Part shown: positions 1 through 12,430 of the stretch, piece after piece
Numbering within the stretch: position 1 is the stretch's first letter
How the letters are laid out: each line of letters begins with the position of its first letter
DNA from: Panonychus citri
Taxonomy: Eukaryota > Arthropoda > Arachnida > Trombidiformes > Tetranychidae
Direction of reading: 5' to 3'
Assembly (NCBI RefSeq): GCF_014898815.1
Contig: NW_026515497.1
Location: 1,178,001-1,242,000 of the forward strand
DNA: 64,000 nt
Notes under the pieces: model-generated
What the model was told of the DNA's origin: nothing
Database searches by the model: none
The model's input: the letters and a program-made list of their open reading frames with translations, nothing else
Made by a program: the position numbers and the translations under genes

Positions 1-1639
1 GAACATCTTGAGGAAGGTATTATAGTCTCTATTGATGCCACCAAAGCTTTCGATAATGTCTGCCTAGAAACCATCTACAGTGAGCTCATAAGATTCATCG
101 ATCCTGGTACTCTCTCTATGATAAGATCATTCAACACCAATAGAGTTCTCAGAGTCGCTCATGAACGTAAGATCTTGTACAGGAGGGACGACAAAGGTAC
201 AGCTGCTGGCTCCTCCTTGGGACCTATTCTATTCATTGTTGGGCTTAATAAGGCGATTAGAAACATCACCAGGAAGAGTGTAAGGATAATCTCCTTCGCT
301 GATGATATCTTTATTCTTACCAGCGAACAAAATCATGGTGATGATCTTAAAATTGTCGTCTGAACTAGCCACCATTGACCTGGAAATAAACATCAATAAG
401 ACAAAAGTAATTAAACATCCAGCTTCTTCTAATACAATGTTGACAGGTAAAATGGTCAGTTACACCCTGAACGAAGATGATTTAAACAAAATGGTAAATC
501 AGTTTCAAACAAAAATCTCATCGCAACTCCGCGTTATCAACAAACTTCCAGCTCACTACAGAAGAACTGCTATATCCGCCTATGTTAGCTCGATGCTCTT
601 TCATCTTGGTCCTCACTCTCTCTTCAAGAACAAAAATTATATCAACCTTGTAACAAATATCCAAAAAATCGTCAATCTCAGACTCAAAAAAACTCTTAAT
701 CTTAGCAAATGGTCGTCGTCTTGGTCTCCATTATTTGTGTTTGGAGTAGTTAACCCTTTGGAAACCTGGTTAAAAAATCTGATTAAGGCGATAATCAAAG
801 TGTCAACAAATTTGGATAATTGGCCGATATGTGAAATCATGAAAGAAAGAGTCACTTTCTCGAATCCCACAAGTTATAACTCCAAGAAATTCTGGGCAAA
901 AAGATCAACCTACTCTCCACTCCCTACAGCTTATGTCAGAATCAATAACAATAAAATTTGCCTCGATAATGAAACAGTTATCTATCAAGTTACCGAAACA
1001 ACCAGCACTAAAACTACCCTTCTAGCACTTTTCCTCCTTATTAACAAACACAAGCACCAACGAACCCACTACCACCTACCAGAAAATATCACCATGTTCC
1101 CTAATTCGACCTCTACAAAAATAATCATCAAAATGCTTGAAGCACACACTACCCTCTTCACGTGGATCAACACCGACATTTCCAAAAATATCCCCCTCAA
1201 CCCTATCAGAGAAATAACCATTAAAAATCGGATCAACACCCCCAAAGATGTCAACGATTACATCAATGGTCAGATAAAAATGTTAACTCTTCACTGCAGA
1301 AAACCATCAATATACACTCTACTATTTAATCAACCTCTAAACAGAGAATACAACCATTTTCACGGAATTAGTATACAAGAATTAGACAATATATGTCAGA
1401 GAATTAAAATGTCAATTTCAATCATTGACAGAAAAAAGAACAAGACAAGACCACTAACCCATTACCTCTCCTCCTGCAAAAGTACACAATTATACTGGTT
1501 AGACTCATGGGACCTCACTGAAAACGAAAATGTCACAATCAAAATTAACAATTTAAAAAAAATAAATGAAATCCTTGTAATAAAATCTGAACGTCTAGTT
1601 CAGAGTCCGAATGGACCTTCAGGACAACCTGAAGTTTAA
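1..1639 (+). pseudogene. Reverse transcriptase ORF, frameshifted and 5'-incomplete
   Basis: The reverse transcriptase reads in frame 1 from the window edge and stops at 361-363. The downstream thumb and C-terminal part reads in frame 2 up to 1639, so an indel lies at about 340-360, where the sequence has an AAAA run. The 1-300 part holds the catalytic palm motifs; the usual Q of motif B is replaced by A. The part after about nt 880 looks like a degenerate RNase H-like region, with F-P-N-S where an F-S-D-S-type motif would be expected; that reading is tentative. The C-terminal 120 residues match nothing I recognise. It is either a decayed copy or a live copy with a sequencing error. Confidence 0.7.
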
Positions 1640-1671
1640 TGTATAATGCATTGGCCAGTGGGCATAATAAA
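1..1671 (+). mobile_element. 3' portion of a non-LTR (LINE-type) retrotransposon
   Basis: The window opens inside an element whose reverse transcriptase shows motif A (D-x-x-K-A-F-D, nt 34-57), a motif B variant (A-G-S-S-L-G-P-I-L-F, about nt 205-234) and motif C (F-A-D-D, nt 295-306). These are the palm motifs of LINE reverse transcriptases. The 5' end lies outside the window. Coding capacity ends at 1639, and an AATAAA at 1666-1671 may be the element's polyadenylation signal. I see no LTR, no clear poly-A tail and no target-site duplication, so the 3' boundary is approximate. The clade (I, Jockey, R1 or other) cannot be assigned from this fragment. Confidence 0.75.
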
Positions 1672-2595
1672 GAATGGAAAAAGATTTTTAATTAACTTAA
1701 TTGTTATTAAATTTCTAATTAGTTGATTGATGTTTTTAGACTTTATTCTCAATTTAATTGGTTTTTATGTAATTTAATTGATGGAAAGTTTTTTTCTTTT
1801 AAAAATGAATCTCAATCAATTTGATTCTTTCTTTTGATTGATCCAATTTTTTGGTTGTAAAAGTTTCTCTCGATTTAAATTGTTTACAATTAGTGATTTT
1901 CCAATTGTTAAGATTAAATTATTATCTGTTTAATTTTGTTTTTACCAATTACACAAGGGAAGTTGTATGTATATAAGTTAATTGTTTAAATTAAATCTCA
2001 TTTACACAAATACAATAACAATAATAATAATAATTAGGTAAATATATATAATTAATTTAAGAGGATAAATAATAATAACGTTAATTATACAATATAATTA
2101 ATATAAATCATCAATTGTGTTGATGATTAAATTTTTGCACAGTTAAATTGTGTGCTTTTGAACATCAATTAATCTGTAATTATGTGACAATTAATCAGAA
2201 ACAGAAAAAGGTGTCAACAGATTGAACAATTAAATTTGACTAGAAAGAGATTAATGATTACGAAGGGAGAAAGAGGAGAAGAAAGTAATTAATTGTTACA
2301 ATAAATTACGAACTGTTAATTAGCTATTAAGGGTTAGGATTATAAGGAAAGAGAAGAAGAAAAAAATCAGATCCAATGAATTTCCATCAAAATCAATTGA
2401 TTGGATCGAGAAGAAAAATAAGTAGCCATTCTTAGGTGAATTAACTCGCAATTAGTTAATTGTTTGAAAGAGAAAAATATTGTAATTTAAAGAGACAATT
2501 AACTCCATCTCAAAGTGTATAATTTATCGATTTTTTTAGAATTGTCCAACTTTCGAATTGTGTTAATTGTGTTTTCCACCGTCCAAATAATGGTT
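1672..2595. other. Intergenic AT-rich DNA, 3' flank of the TBC1D gene
   Basis: There is no ORF with coding character. The stretch is rich in CAATTA/TAATTG and poly-A/T runs. It presumably holds the 3' UTR of the minus-strand Rab-GAP gene that ends at 2596, but I could not choose a polyadenylation signal. Confidence 0.5.
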
Positions 2596-5500
2596 CTATT
2601 CCAGTAGCGATTCTGGTAACGGCGACGATGGTAATGGTGTCCCACCGGCGGAAGTTGGTATGGAAGATGATCCACTTTGAGTAGCGGAAGTTGTAGTTCG
2701 TTGTCGTAACATGTTCAGAGAATCGAAGAGAGCATCTCTTTCCTCTTCAACTGATCTAACTCGAGATTCTAATCGTTTAATTGTTGATTTAAGTGTTTCG
2801 ATTGACGATTCAAGTGAATAAACATTTGATTGTGCAACATGAAGCTGATCAAGAAGCTCCATGTTTTGACTTTTAAGTAATTTATTTTCACCCTCCAACT
2901 CAGCTGATCGTCCAGTATCCTCATGATGACCACTGTCGATTACATCTAATGGTGACTCTTTAATTGGTGAATTAACGGTTGACGTTGAACAATCAACGAA
3001 ATTATTGTTAATCAGCTGTTTTATTTGTCCATCATCAGCATATTGAGTTGATACTGTTGAGAAAGAAATTGTCGACTTTAATTGTTGACCTTTAACTGGA
3101 CTTAATGTGGGTGGTAATGAGATTTGATGGTGATTATGATGATGATGATGATTAGATTGATTATTTGTTATGTTACCGTTGGAACCAAAAAGTTCATTAT
3201 TAGCACCAAAGTTTGAACCAAAGGAAGTGGAGAGTGAGGAGACTTCCTCTTGGAGCAAATTGTATTCAGTTTCGTAGACAATTAATTGTCGACTAATATC
3301 TCGTGATAGCACTTGATTGAAAACCCGTTCCATTTGAATGGCATCCATTTGAGGTATTTCCGATTTTAATAGTTCCATTATCGTTTCAAACGATGTACAC
3401 GATAAAATGGCCTCACGATAAGTAGCCAATAAAACGATAGATAATCGGAATATCGCTTCGATTCCAAATAGAAAAATAATATCTGATTGAAAGAAGAGAG
3501 GAAATAATTTCATACAAAGGTTAGAACTTTCTCTTCTCAAAATTCGAACAAATAATTGTTCAAAGTTTCTCACCGAATAATCGAGCAACAAATCCGATCG
3601 GAAATTGGGAGGCAAAAAGGGTCAAAAACCAAGGGGCAGCATATAAAGTGGGTGGTATATCATGAGTGTCAAAGTGTTGGTAAATATCATGATGAAAATC
3701 ATAAAGAAGTCGAGTTAATTGATATAATTGCATCTGAAAAATCAAGAAGATTCAATAATTAATAAATTGTTTGACATTCAAACGGCTAAATGGTTAATAT
3801 GGACAGAGAACGAAAAAACGGAAATACTATTATTTCTAGTGTTTCCGTTATCCATTCATGCACATTTTCAGCACATTTGTGGTCAAATTGAGCAAAGGTG
3901 GGTGACCTTTTAAAAGTGACCTCTCCCATATCCAATAATAACCTCTAACCCTTAACATCCATTGTTTTCTCCCGTTTACTGGTCAGTATCATTTTTTTTA
4001 TTCACTGACCATTTGTCCATAAAATTTTTTCCAAAAAAAACCTTTCATTGTTGAGTGACCATTTCTTTTCACCTGGTCAGACGTTATTCTTAGATGTTAA
4101 ACTGACCAGAGAGTTAGAGAGAGAGAGAGAGAGAAAAGAAATGGGAAGGTCAAAATGCATAAAAGGTCAATCACTTGCGAATAAAAAAAATAACAACAAA
4201 ATGACCATAACTGTCCACCCTCTTTGTCTCTCTCCCTCTCTCATTGACCAGGTTCATCTCAATCAATTGTAAATTGAGATTTCTATTGTTATCCTAATCT
4301 TACCTGTAATGCACTCATGTCCGGTTTGTATTGTCGTCTTAATCCAAGATGAAAGAGAAGATATTTCATCATTTCAAATGATTCGTCTTCATTCATCTGT
4401 AATAAAATTGTAAGAAATCAATTAATTGTGAGTAATACAAAGGTTAATGGTTAAAATTAAGATAGTTAATTACATGTAACAAAAGTATAGCAGCAACAAA
4501 GCTGAGTCCTTGACAATAACCAACTTCAATGTCAAACAGTGAGTAAGCTTTGAGTAGGTTGAAAAGTGACAACTGACCAGCGCCCAGAGCTTGTGAAAAA
4601 TACGGATGCTTGGGGAAAGTACGACCTGTGAAATGAAAATAGCAGATTAACATGATTAAAGAAGAGAAATTAACATGATTAGTAGAAAGAAAATTTTTTT
4701 TAAATCTACAAATTGATTACCCAAATCAACAAGAATTGCATGTTGCTGAGCAGTTAATTGTTGGAGTAATTGTCGATAAGGTTGATCGGGATCAATGGTA
4801 CCAACGTCTTTACCACCGTTTAACATGCGATTGTTTTGTTTATTATATCGAGCGATAAATTGCCAAATTTCACCTCGTTTAGATCTTGGAACACCTAAGA
4901 ATTGGTAACAACAATTAAGAGAATTAATTTTCCATATGATTGACAATCCAATTGTTTACCTTTTTTAATACTATTTTTTAATAGGTATTCGAGTGATGAA
5001 TCGTTTGGATCGCGTTTTAATAGCTCGTCCCACATTTTCGTGGTCTCTTTAAGGCAAGGTGTAATCTCCTCGTAGTCCAGTTTCATCCGTTTACAGGTCA
5101 CTACATTTTGATTAGCTAAGGAGTCGAGGGAGAGAAAACAAAATTTGATTAGTTGATCGCAATTAGATTTATATATATAAGTGATTTTCTATTCGAACCT
5201 TGAAGTCTTTTGTTTTCTTTTTCCATTTGGATTAATGTGATTTGTTGATTAATTGCTTTTTTCCAAAGATCTCGAAGTTCAGTTGAACTTTTTCTCGGCT
5301 GTTGTGAAACAATTGACACACCGCCACCCCACTTTCCATTGAGTTGACATTGGTATCGGCTGCTGATATCGATGAGTTAAACGATGAATTATCCGATGAT
5401 GAGTCAAGTGAATATCGAGACGAATCTTGGGAATCATATTTGTCCAAAATTTTTGTCGTCGTGGTGGTTTTTATATTAGAGAAAATTGTTTTCCTCCAGC

Positions 5501-8500
5501 CTCGCTGCTCTTTTATATTTTGTTTACAGCTTCCACCGGATGAAGAGCTTGACCAAGTTGAATAGCCAGAACTTTGATCTTCAGAACCAATTGACGAACC
5601 ATTGTATCCATCGCCACCCAATCCTCGTCTTCCACCGCCCGTTTCACTGGCACTATCGAACGATGAACTAGCTGAACTTTTATTGTTAGTACCAATTTTC
5701 ATGAATATATTATACAGCGGACTCTTTGTTTGTGAACCCAATCCATTCAATGGGATTGACTCTGACCTAAGTCCAAGTCGAGGTGTCCCCTGAGATATTG
5801 AACCACCAACTGAACCAAACCCTGAACTTGTCCCGGAACCCGAACCAAATACACCAGATCCACTACTAGTTGGTCCACTACTTCCAGAAATAGATCCTGA
5901 TCGACCTCCGATTTCCTGTAAATCTTTAACATCACCAATTGTTGAACTTCGTGGACGTGAAGAGGTCACTTCAAAAAAGGAGTGATCACTTCGGTTACCA
6001 TGTTTGGGTGAAGGATTTGATGATGAGCTCAAATCATCATTTGAATCACCCTGTGCAAGCTAATTAAGCAAAAACAATACAATTAATCAAATATCAACAA
6101 ACTCTGAGATGAAAATTTTGACAAAAAATCTTGAGGACAAAATAAATATCATCTTACATTAGGAATATTAATAAAGCCAGAAATGGTTGATGCTCGTGCA
6201 CGAGTTTCATGCAGGGTGTGACTACGTTGTGATTTAATTCTAATGGAAGGACTTTGATTATAATAATTAGCGATTGAAGGTGATCCTGCTCGCTATTGGT
6301 GATTAAATTAAATGACAAGATAATCAGCAAACAGAAAAAATGAATACGAAACATGCAAAGCAAAAATAAAAATCAGCTAAGATTAGGATGAAATGGAAAG
6401 TGAAACATGATGAAGACGAGGAAGATTAGGAAGATAATGATGATAATGATGATAATTTACCTTGAGAATTGTTTCAAATGAATTAGACAGAGATTTTTTC
6501 GCTTTTTGCTTTAAATTGTCAAGGGTTGAAATTGAATTTCGTTTATCGTCTTTACCATGGTGATTGTGTTTCTGTTGTTTACGCTCGGACATTCCTCGAA
6601 GTAGCATCATGATGATTTCATTCTGTTCTTCGATAGATGAAACTTGACTTCCCTCGTACATGGACATGACCTCATTTTTATCGACATCCGGAAGTGAATC
6701 AAGTCGCTGTAAGATAACCGTCTGAGCTTTTTCAGCGGGTAAACTTTCAACATCAACACAGAGTCGATGAAACCATTGCATTGGACATGTTTCACAAATT
6801 GCCGTTGATTTATTCTTATTGACTTGGTATGCGTGGTGGGCATTGTGAAAGGCTTGTTTAAGGGTATGCATGATCTCATTGACCAGTTTATCGGTTTGAC
6901 AACGGAAAACGTAGCCCACATAAGTTTCACTGGGATAAAATGAAGGCTCCCGACAAATGAATCCAAAGTGATCCATATACTTGACCCCTTGAGAACAGTG
7001 GGAAACATAGTTGAAAGTTTTATTGAATAAAATCTGATGAAGATCAGGACTAATTAGACAGATTTCTAATCGACCAATAAGAAATAGCATCGTTCGATTT
7101 TGGAATTTGGTTGATTGGCGGTTACGTCGTAGGTCAGAATTTCCACCGGAGTTGGTTCGAGTACGATAGGGAAGTGAAACCTGTTTTTCTGTTGACAATT
7201 TTCGCACTGGAATGTTGGTGTTATTATTATTACCGTTATTCGGAGATGAGGGAGTAGATGAAACTAATTCCGGTGATAAAGATACTAATGGTGTCGCAGA
7301 AGGAGGGTGAGGAGTAAGAGATGTTGGGACTGGGGAAGATATCGAAGAGGGTGAGGTTGTTGTTACTTTTGTCTCTGGTGTTTCGGTGTTGATGATTATT
7401 CTTGGATCGATTATTTCAATTTTAATTGGAGTTGTTACTGGTTTTTTATCATTCTCCTCTTCGGGTGTGTAAATTTCCTCCGGTGGGTTTGGTGAGGGTA
7501 TTGGTGAGAGTGAATCTTGATTGTGTTTTGAACAAACTTCAAGGTCACGGATTATTGATGCTCGACCTTGTTCATCAAGTGATTGGGTATTGGTTATCAG
7601 TGAAGAAGAGGGAAGATGAAGACTTGTCCCACCGGTGGAAATGCCGAAAATACTACCTCCCCCTGAAGCTGTACTAGCACTTGAACCTGGCCGGGAAAAG
7701 TTTAAACTACTGTCGTCCATTGATTCACGTCCCTCGTCACTGAAAACGGAATCTTTTTCATCGTTATGACTGGTACACGTTATGGTTACCGGGTGAGTTG
7801 AACTGGTCATTGAATCGTTTTTAGGTAAACAAGTGACCATAACAACCTCTTCTTTTGGACTTTCCTCGTCCAGGGTTTCTTTATACTCTTTACAGGTCGT
7901 TAGGGAGGAAATGCTTCGTGGTCGTTGCATCCCAAGTTGATTAACTATCGACGGGGTTGTGGTCGGTGAATTGGAGGTTGATAAAGAGCCGGAGGCTGTT
8001 GGGGTCACTGAGGTTTCACTTTCACTTCGGTCCGATGATGGAAATTGAATATTTTCATCGCCCTCCTTGTCACTGAATTTCACCTTAATGGGTTCGGAGG
8101 TTCGGAAATTTTCAACAGCATCGTCAATGAAACTTGGTGGTGCTCGTTTTTGGTAAACCTGAAAAAAAAGACAAATCAACAATCAAAAGATTAGATTATC
8201 ATTAATTATGATTGTTCAATTCGAGAATCTAATTGAGTGATTTAAAACAATTACCTTAATTTTACCAACATACATGACTTCAAATTGTTGGGAATTACTT
8301 AATATGTTATCTAAATTAGATGTTCCTGATCGTTGAATTAAATTTGATCCACTGTGAAAATTAAGGACTTTGGTTGCTTCCCTCATGGCATTGATTAAAT
8401 CAAGAACCTGTTGATTGTAAAGCAAACAATTAACTTAAATTCACTTTTAAATTGTTGATTGTCTTCATACTTGAATACCAAATAAATAACTATCAAAGTT

Positions 8501-11500
8501 CATGGTTTAATTATTGATAATCATCATCAGTTTACAAAGGAAACAGTTACAATTCACTAATTAACTAATTGTTTAATTATTTTTCTTTTGTATGTTGATC
8601 ATAATCATCATTTGTAATTAACAGTTAAACTAAACCACAGTTGATTATTATTTTCTCATGGTTGTTGATGCAAAGAGGAAATGGTTTGTAATTAAACCGG
8701 TAACAATTAACAACTAAGATGGACAGTTAATCAAATAATATTAATTTGATATTTAATTTGATTGCTCTTGAGATTAAATATTAATAAATGTTTTGATGAC
8801 AAATTGTTGTTGATATCAAATGGTTAGAATGATAAAACCAATCAGAAACAGAATTGTAATTAATAGAAATCAGATCAAATTGGATTGATTAAATCACAAT
8901 CAGAGCTAAAAGTAATTGGAAATATTTACGTAAATGAGAAAAGTATTAATAAATCAACGGATTAATAAGTTAATCTCTTTAGATAACAAGGAGATTAACA
9001 ATTAAATCACAAACTGACCAAAAGGTGTGGTTATATGATCAATTCAATCGAGTCATTGATGAAAATTAACAATTAATCATAAATTAATTACTAATCCAAA
9101 TAGTTAACCAATTTGTTTTCCAATCAAATCAGTGATAATTAATCGAAACCGTTAAATTAGACTTAATGTTCAAATCGCATTTCAAATCAGTTTGAAAAGT
9201 TTTCCAAAAGATTATCATGATTAATCTTGATTCTGATCAACAATCAGATAATTAAGATTAAGATGATAAATATGATTTATTCAGTGCAAATACCCTTTGG
9301 GCATTAATCCAAATGATTAGAACGATAATTTCTTAATGAAGGCAAATAATTTAGAAAAAAAAGTTCTTAATCATTAACGATCAAATTAAAAAGTTACAAT
9401 TGATGACGAAGTTGATGAAATTATTGAATCATAACGATGATGATTAACTAATTATCATGTTTAAAGGACAGAAAATAAATTCTGAGTAAATCTATTTATA
9501 CAATTAGTTGATGCGATTAAGATTAAAATTAATTTTTCTTTACAAAACAGATTAGACTTAATTTCCTAAATCAATTTTGGCAACTAAATCAACTAACAGT
9601 TAATATCCATAAGAGTTAATTGTTACAAATTGAAACGTAGTTGGTAAAAAAGCTTAATCATAATTTACATGTGACTAAACAATTAAATTAGTTGAAGAGA
9701 CAAATTATCATGTTAACAATTGATTGAGAAATCAATTAAATTACTTTCAACGTGTATAATATTTATACAACTGGGAATGGCGACAATTAAGTAAATCTAA
9801 TTATGATTAATTGTAAACAATTAACAAGATGGTAGTGATTAACAACAGGGAGTTTAAAAATCCTTGATAATCAATGATTATCAATGTTAATCATATTTTC
9901 ATGGTGATTTTTGTGATAATCATCAAAGTTAAACTATTATCATTGATTTTCAGTGGAAAAGATTAACAATTAATTAATTACAAAAGAGTAAATTAAATCA
10001 TGAGGTCATTCATTTCAGGGAAAGTGAAGATATTAAACTGAGTACAGAAAAGTTCAATATCTCTTTGAGTTCATCATCATGAAATTCAGTTCCAAGAGTT
10101 CATGTTATTTTGAGCTTCATGGGAATTAAATCTCATGACAACAAACGAGAGATACTTTTTCTGGAATCAAATTAACTTGATAACAATTAACTAACGATTT
10201 TTGAACCTTTCGTACATGTTATTTTAACCCACAATCTAATTATCCTCATCATAATCATCACCATTATCATCAATTAGAAAATATCTCCTTCTAATTAGGA
10301 TTTTTTTTTCAATCACTGAAGGAATTAGCTGATAATCAAGGTGATAGATATTAATGATTATCATGAAAGATAATTAAGATGATGATGATGATTAAGTGAA
10401 AGACTATGGGAAAATATAAAGGTAAAGGTGATTAGAGAAAAATATTATCCATTAAATTGATGATATCATGATCTCTATCATCCAAAGTATTTCAAATTCA
10501 TTGGTAAATTACTTGATTGTCCTTGAATTTAGGTTGTAATTTAAAAAAATAATACTAATGTAGTATATGGAAATTGAATCAATCAATATTGATTGTTGTT
10601 TCTACTCATTGATAAAACTAATCAGCTCAATTTAAGGTCATGAAAGTTATGGTGAAATTGATAGTAACCTTAAAATGAACATCATCATGCCATCTTGGTG
10701 GAAATAGAGTATGATGATGATGATAATGATGACGAAGATGAAGATGAAGATGAAGATGAAGAATAATAAAGTGAGAGAGCAATCTCAAAGGAAAGAGTGA
10801 GATATGAAGATGAAGAAGAAGATAAAATTTGAGAGCATAGCAACAGCAACGTTAGATTTTCTCGATTGGAACTTGCGTGAACACTTTCACTTCAGAATTT
10901 ATCATCTTTATCTTCATTTTACTCTTTTTCTTTGTTCTCACCATCATCATCATCATCATCATCTACCATGTTTTGATTTTTCTTCTCTTCTTCCAAAAAG
11001 GTAAAAAGTAGGTCGAATCTGGGATAAACATGATCATCTCATCTTCATCTTCTTCTTTCTCTCTTTCAACATCATTTATACTCTTTGGTTTATATAAAAT
11101 TAACCATTCATGATGATTAACATGATGATAAGTTAAATATTGCTGTTGATTTGAGAGAATCGGAGAAAAGCATTTGAGAGGGAACATGGGAGATCTTAAA
11201 ATACAAGAAAATACACTGAGAAAATTTTCCATGAATTTTGTTGATAAACAAACAGGAAAGAAAGAGAATAGAATTTTGTTTTTGTTCTATTCTCCTGAAA
11301 GAAGAGAAAAAAAAACAATTGAAAGAGAATTTGATTCCTTTGTAAATGTATTAGAATGATGATTGTGGTGATTGAGTTGATCCAATCCAAGTTAATCTTT
11401 CACTTACCATATTTTCTGATGTTGATTGGAACAAGTAAATTGTGTATTGGGAATCAGGGTGATCTCGAAATAAATAAGTAAACGAAGCCTTGTCACTTGG

Positions 11501-12430
11501 ATCAGGTGTAAATTTGGATACAAATTGATGTGAATGTACAAACAAAGGTGCTCTCTCCCCTTTGACCACCGCCTTTAGGCAAATATCATTAACCTCAAGT
11601 TCAATGTCTTTACAATTTCTATGGGTTGAATTACGTCGGATATCATTGATAATCCATGGTAACATGGGAAGAGTATATCGTCTATCCAAAATGGCTGAAC
11701 CAATAAATTTAAGGCGAAAATATTTAGCCAAAGATGATGAACATTTTGATGAGATGTTGGCTTGTGTTGGTGTTGTTGTTGAAATTGCGCTTGATGATGA
11801 ATTGGTTTTACTTTTAGGTAGTAAAAGTAAAGATGAAGCTGAAACTGAAGAGGAAGGTGAAGAGGTCAAAGAAGATGACCCACCGGATGATCTTGACATG
11901 AAACCTCCTTTAATTGAATAACCACCAAGGGAATAAGTTGATTCCACCGATCGGGAGGCGGCTAATTTTTTCTCACCATCAGTTGAATCTTTAATTAGCT
12001 CGGCCTTCATTGAGAGAGTTCTAAGAGAGAGAGGGAGATGGAAAAAGAAGAAGAGAATTAAATTAATTAGATCACCTTAAATTTGACAAAATTCCACAAT
12101 TTAATCAGGTTAATGATTCAGGAAATTAGGGCAACTATGAAGAGGTGAAAGGATTAACCGATAATCGGAAGGGATTAACTGATCCAATTCGGATCTAAAG
12201 TATCTTAATTTGTATCTTTTTCTCTTTGTCTTTTGTTGACATTTTTTTTTCTTTTCTTTTTTCCAAATTTAATTGTTCTTTTTTTGTTCGATTTTAAATT
12301 TTAATTACCTGGTCATTGGTCGTCCGGTTGTTGGTGAGGAATTAAATAGTTGAGGTGATGAATCCCTTTTCTCGGACATTTGTCTCTTCACTGAGGGAGT
12401 TGCATATAACTCTAACAAAGCAGGACCCAT
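2596..12430 (-). CDS. TBC1D1/TBC1D4 (AS160, pollux-like) Rab GTPase-activating protein, 12 exons
   Basis: Rab-GAP that in vertebrates restrains insulin-regulated vesicle traffic. Exons by splice site and phase: 12430-12309, 12020-11408, 8407-8255, 8158-6461, 6292-6158, 6059-5199, 5115-4960, 4894-4721, 4625-4474, 4396-4304, 3733-3574, 3482-2596. The sum is about 1734 aa if one missing base near 5334 is allowed, longer than human TBC1D4 (about 1300), mainly through Ser/Pro/Asn-rich linkers. PTB1 starts near residue 142, PTB2 spans about 650-810, the calmodulin-binding/DUF3350-type helix is about 1160-1215, and TBC is about 1247-1460. A coiled coil follows. The TBC arginine finger (ILVDLGR, R1306) and glutamine finger (YCQ, Q1343) are both present. 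R-A-R-A-S-T at 893-898 is an Akt-type R-x-R-x-x-T site, where TBC1D4 has its insulin-responsive threonine. Start chosen as the first ATG in frame with exon 2. A coding break exists in exon 6. Confidence 0.9.
5299..5348 (-). other. Frame break or 50-nt mini-intron inside the TBC1D exon 6
   Basis: The upstream frame (Ser/Asn-rich linker) and the downstream frame (the conserved R-K-S-S-T-E-L-R-D-L-W helix) differ by one. Two explanations fit. One base may be missing from the A-run at 5333-5335, which restores an uninterrupted reading. Alternatively, 5348-5299 is an intron with a weak GTCAAC donor and CAACAG acceptor, which also keeps phase. The single-base explanation is favoured because the donor is poor and the intron very short. 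Confidence 0.55.
8408..11407 (-). other. 3.0-kb intron of the TBC1D gene
   Basis: The donor is ATG|GTAAGTG at 11407 and the acceptor AACAG at 8408-8410. The content is AT-rich, with GAT/ATC trinucleotide runs near 10380 and 10710-10760. It also holds a GCCATCTTGGTGG element at 10689-10701 and a CCCTTTGGGCA palindrome at 9293-9303. The ORFs at 10804-11004 and 10963-11390 are low-complexity and not genes. Confidence 0.7.

Noticed and set aside
11562..11921. 119-codon plus-strand ORF
   Set aside because: It is the antisense shadow of the PTB1 exon of the TBC1D gene.
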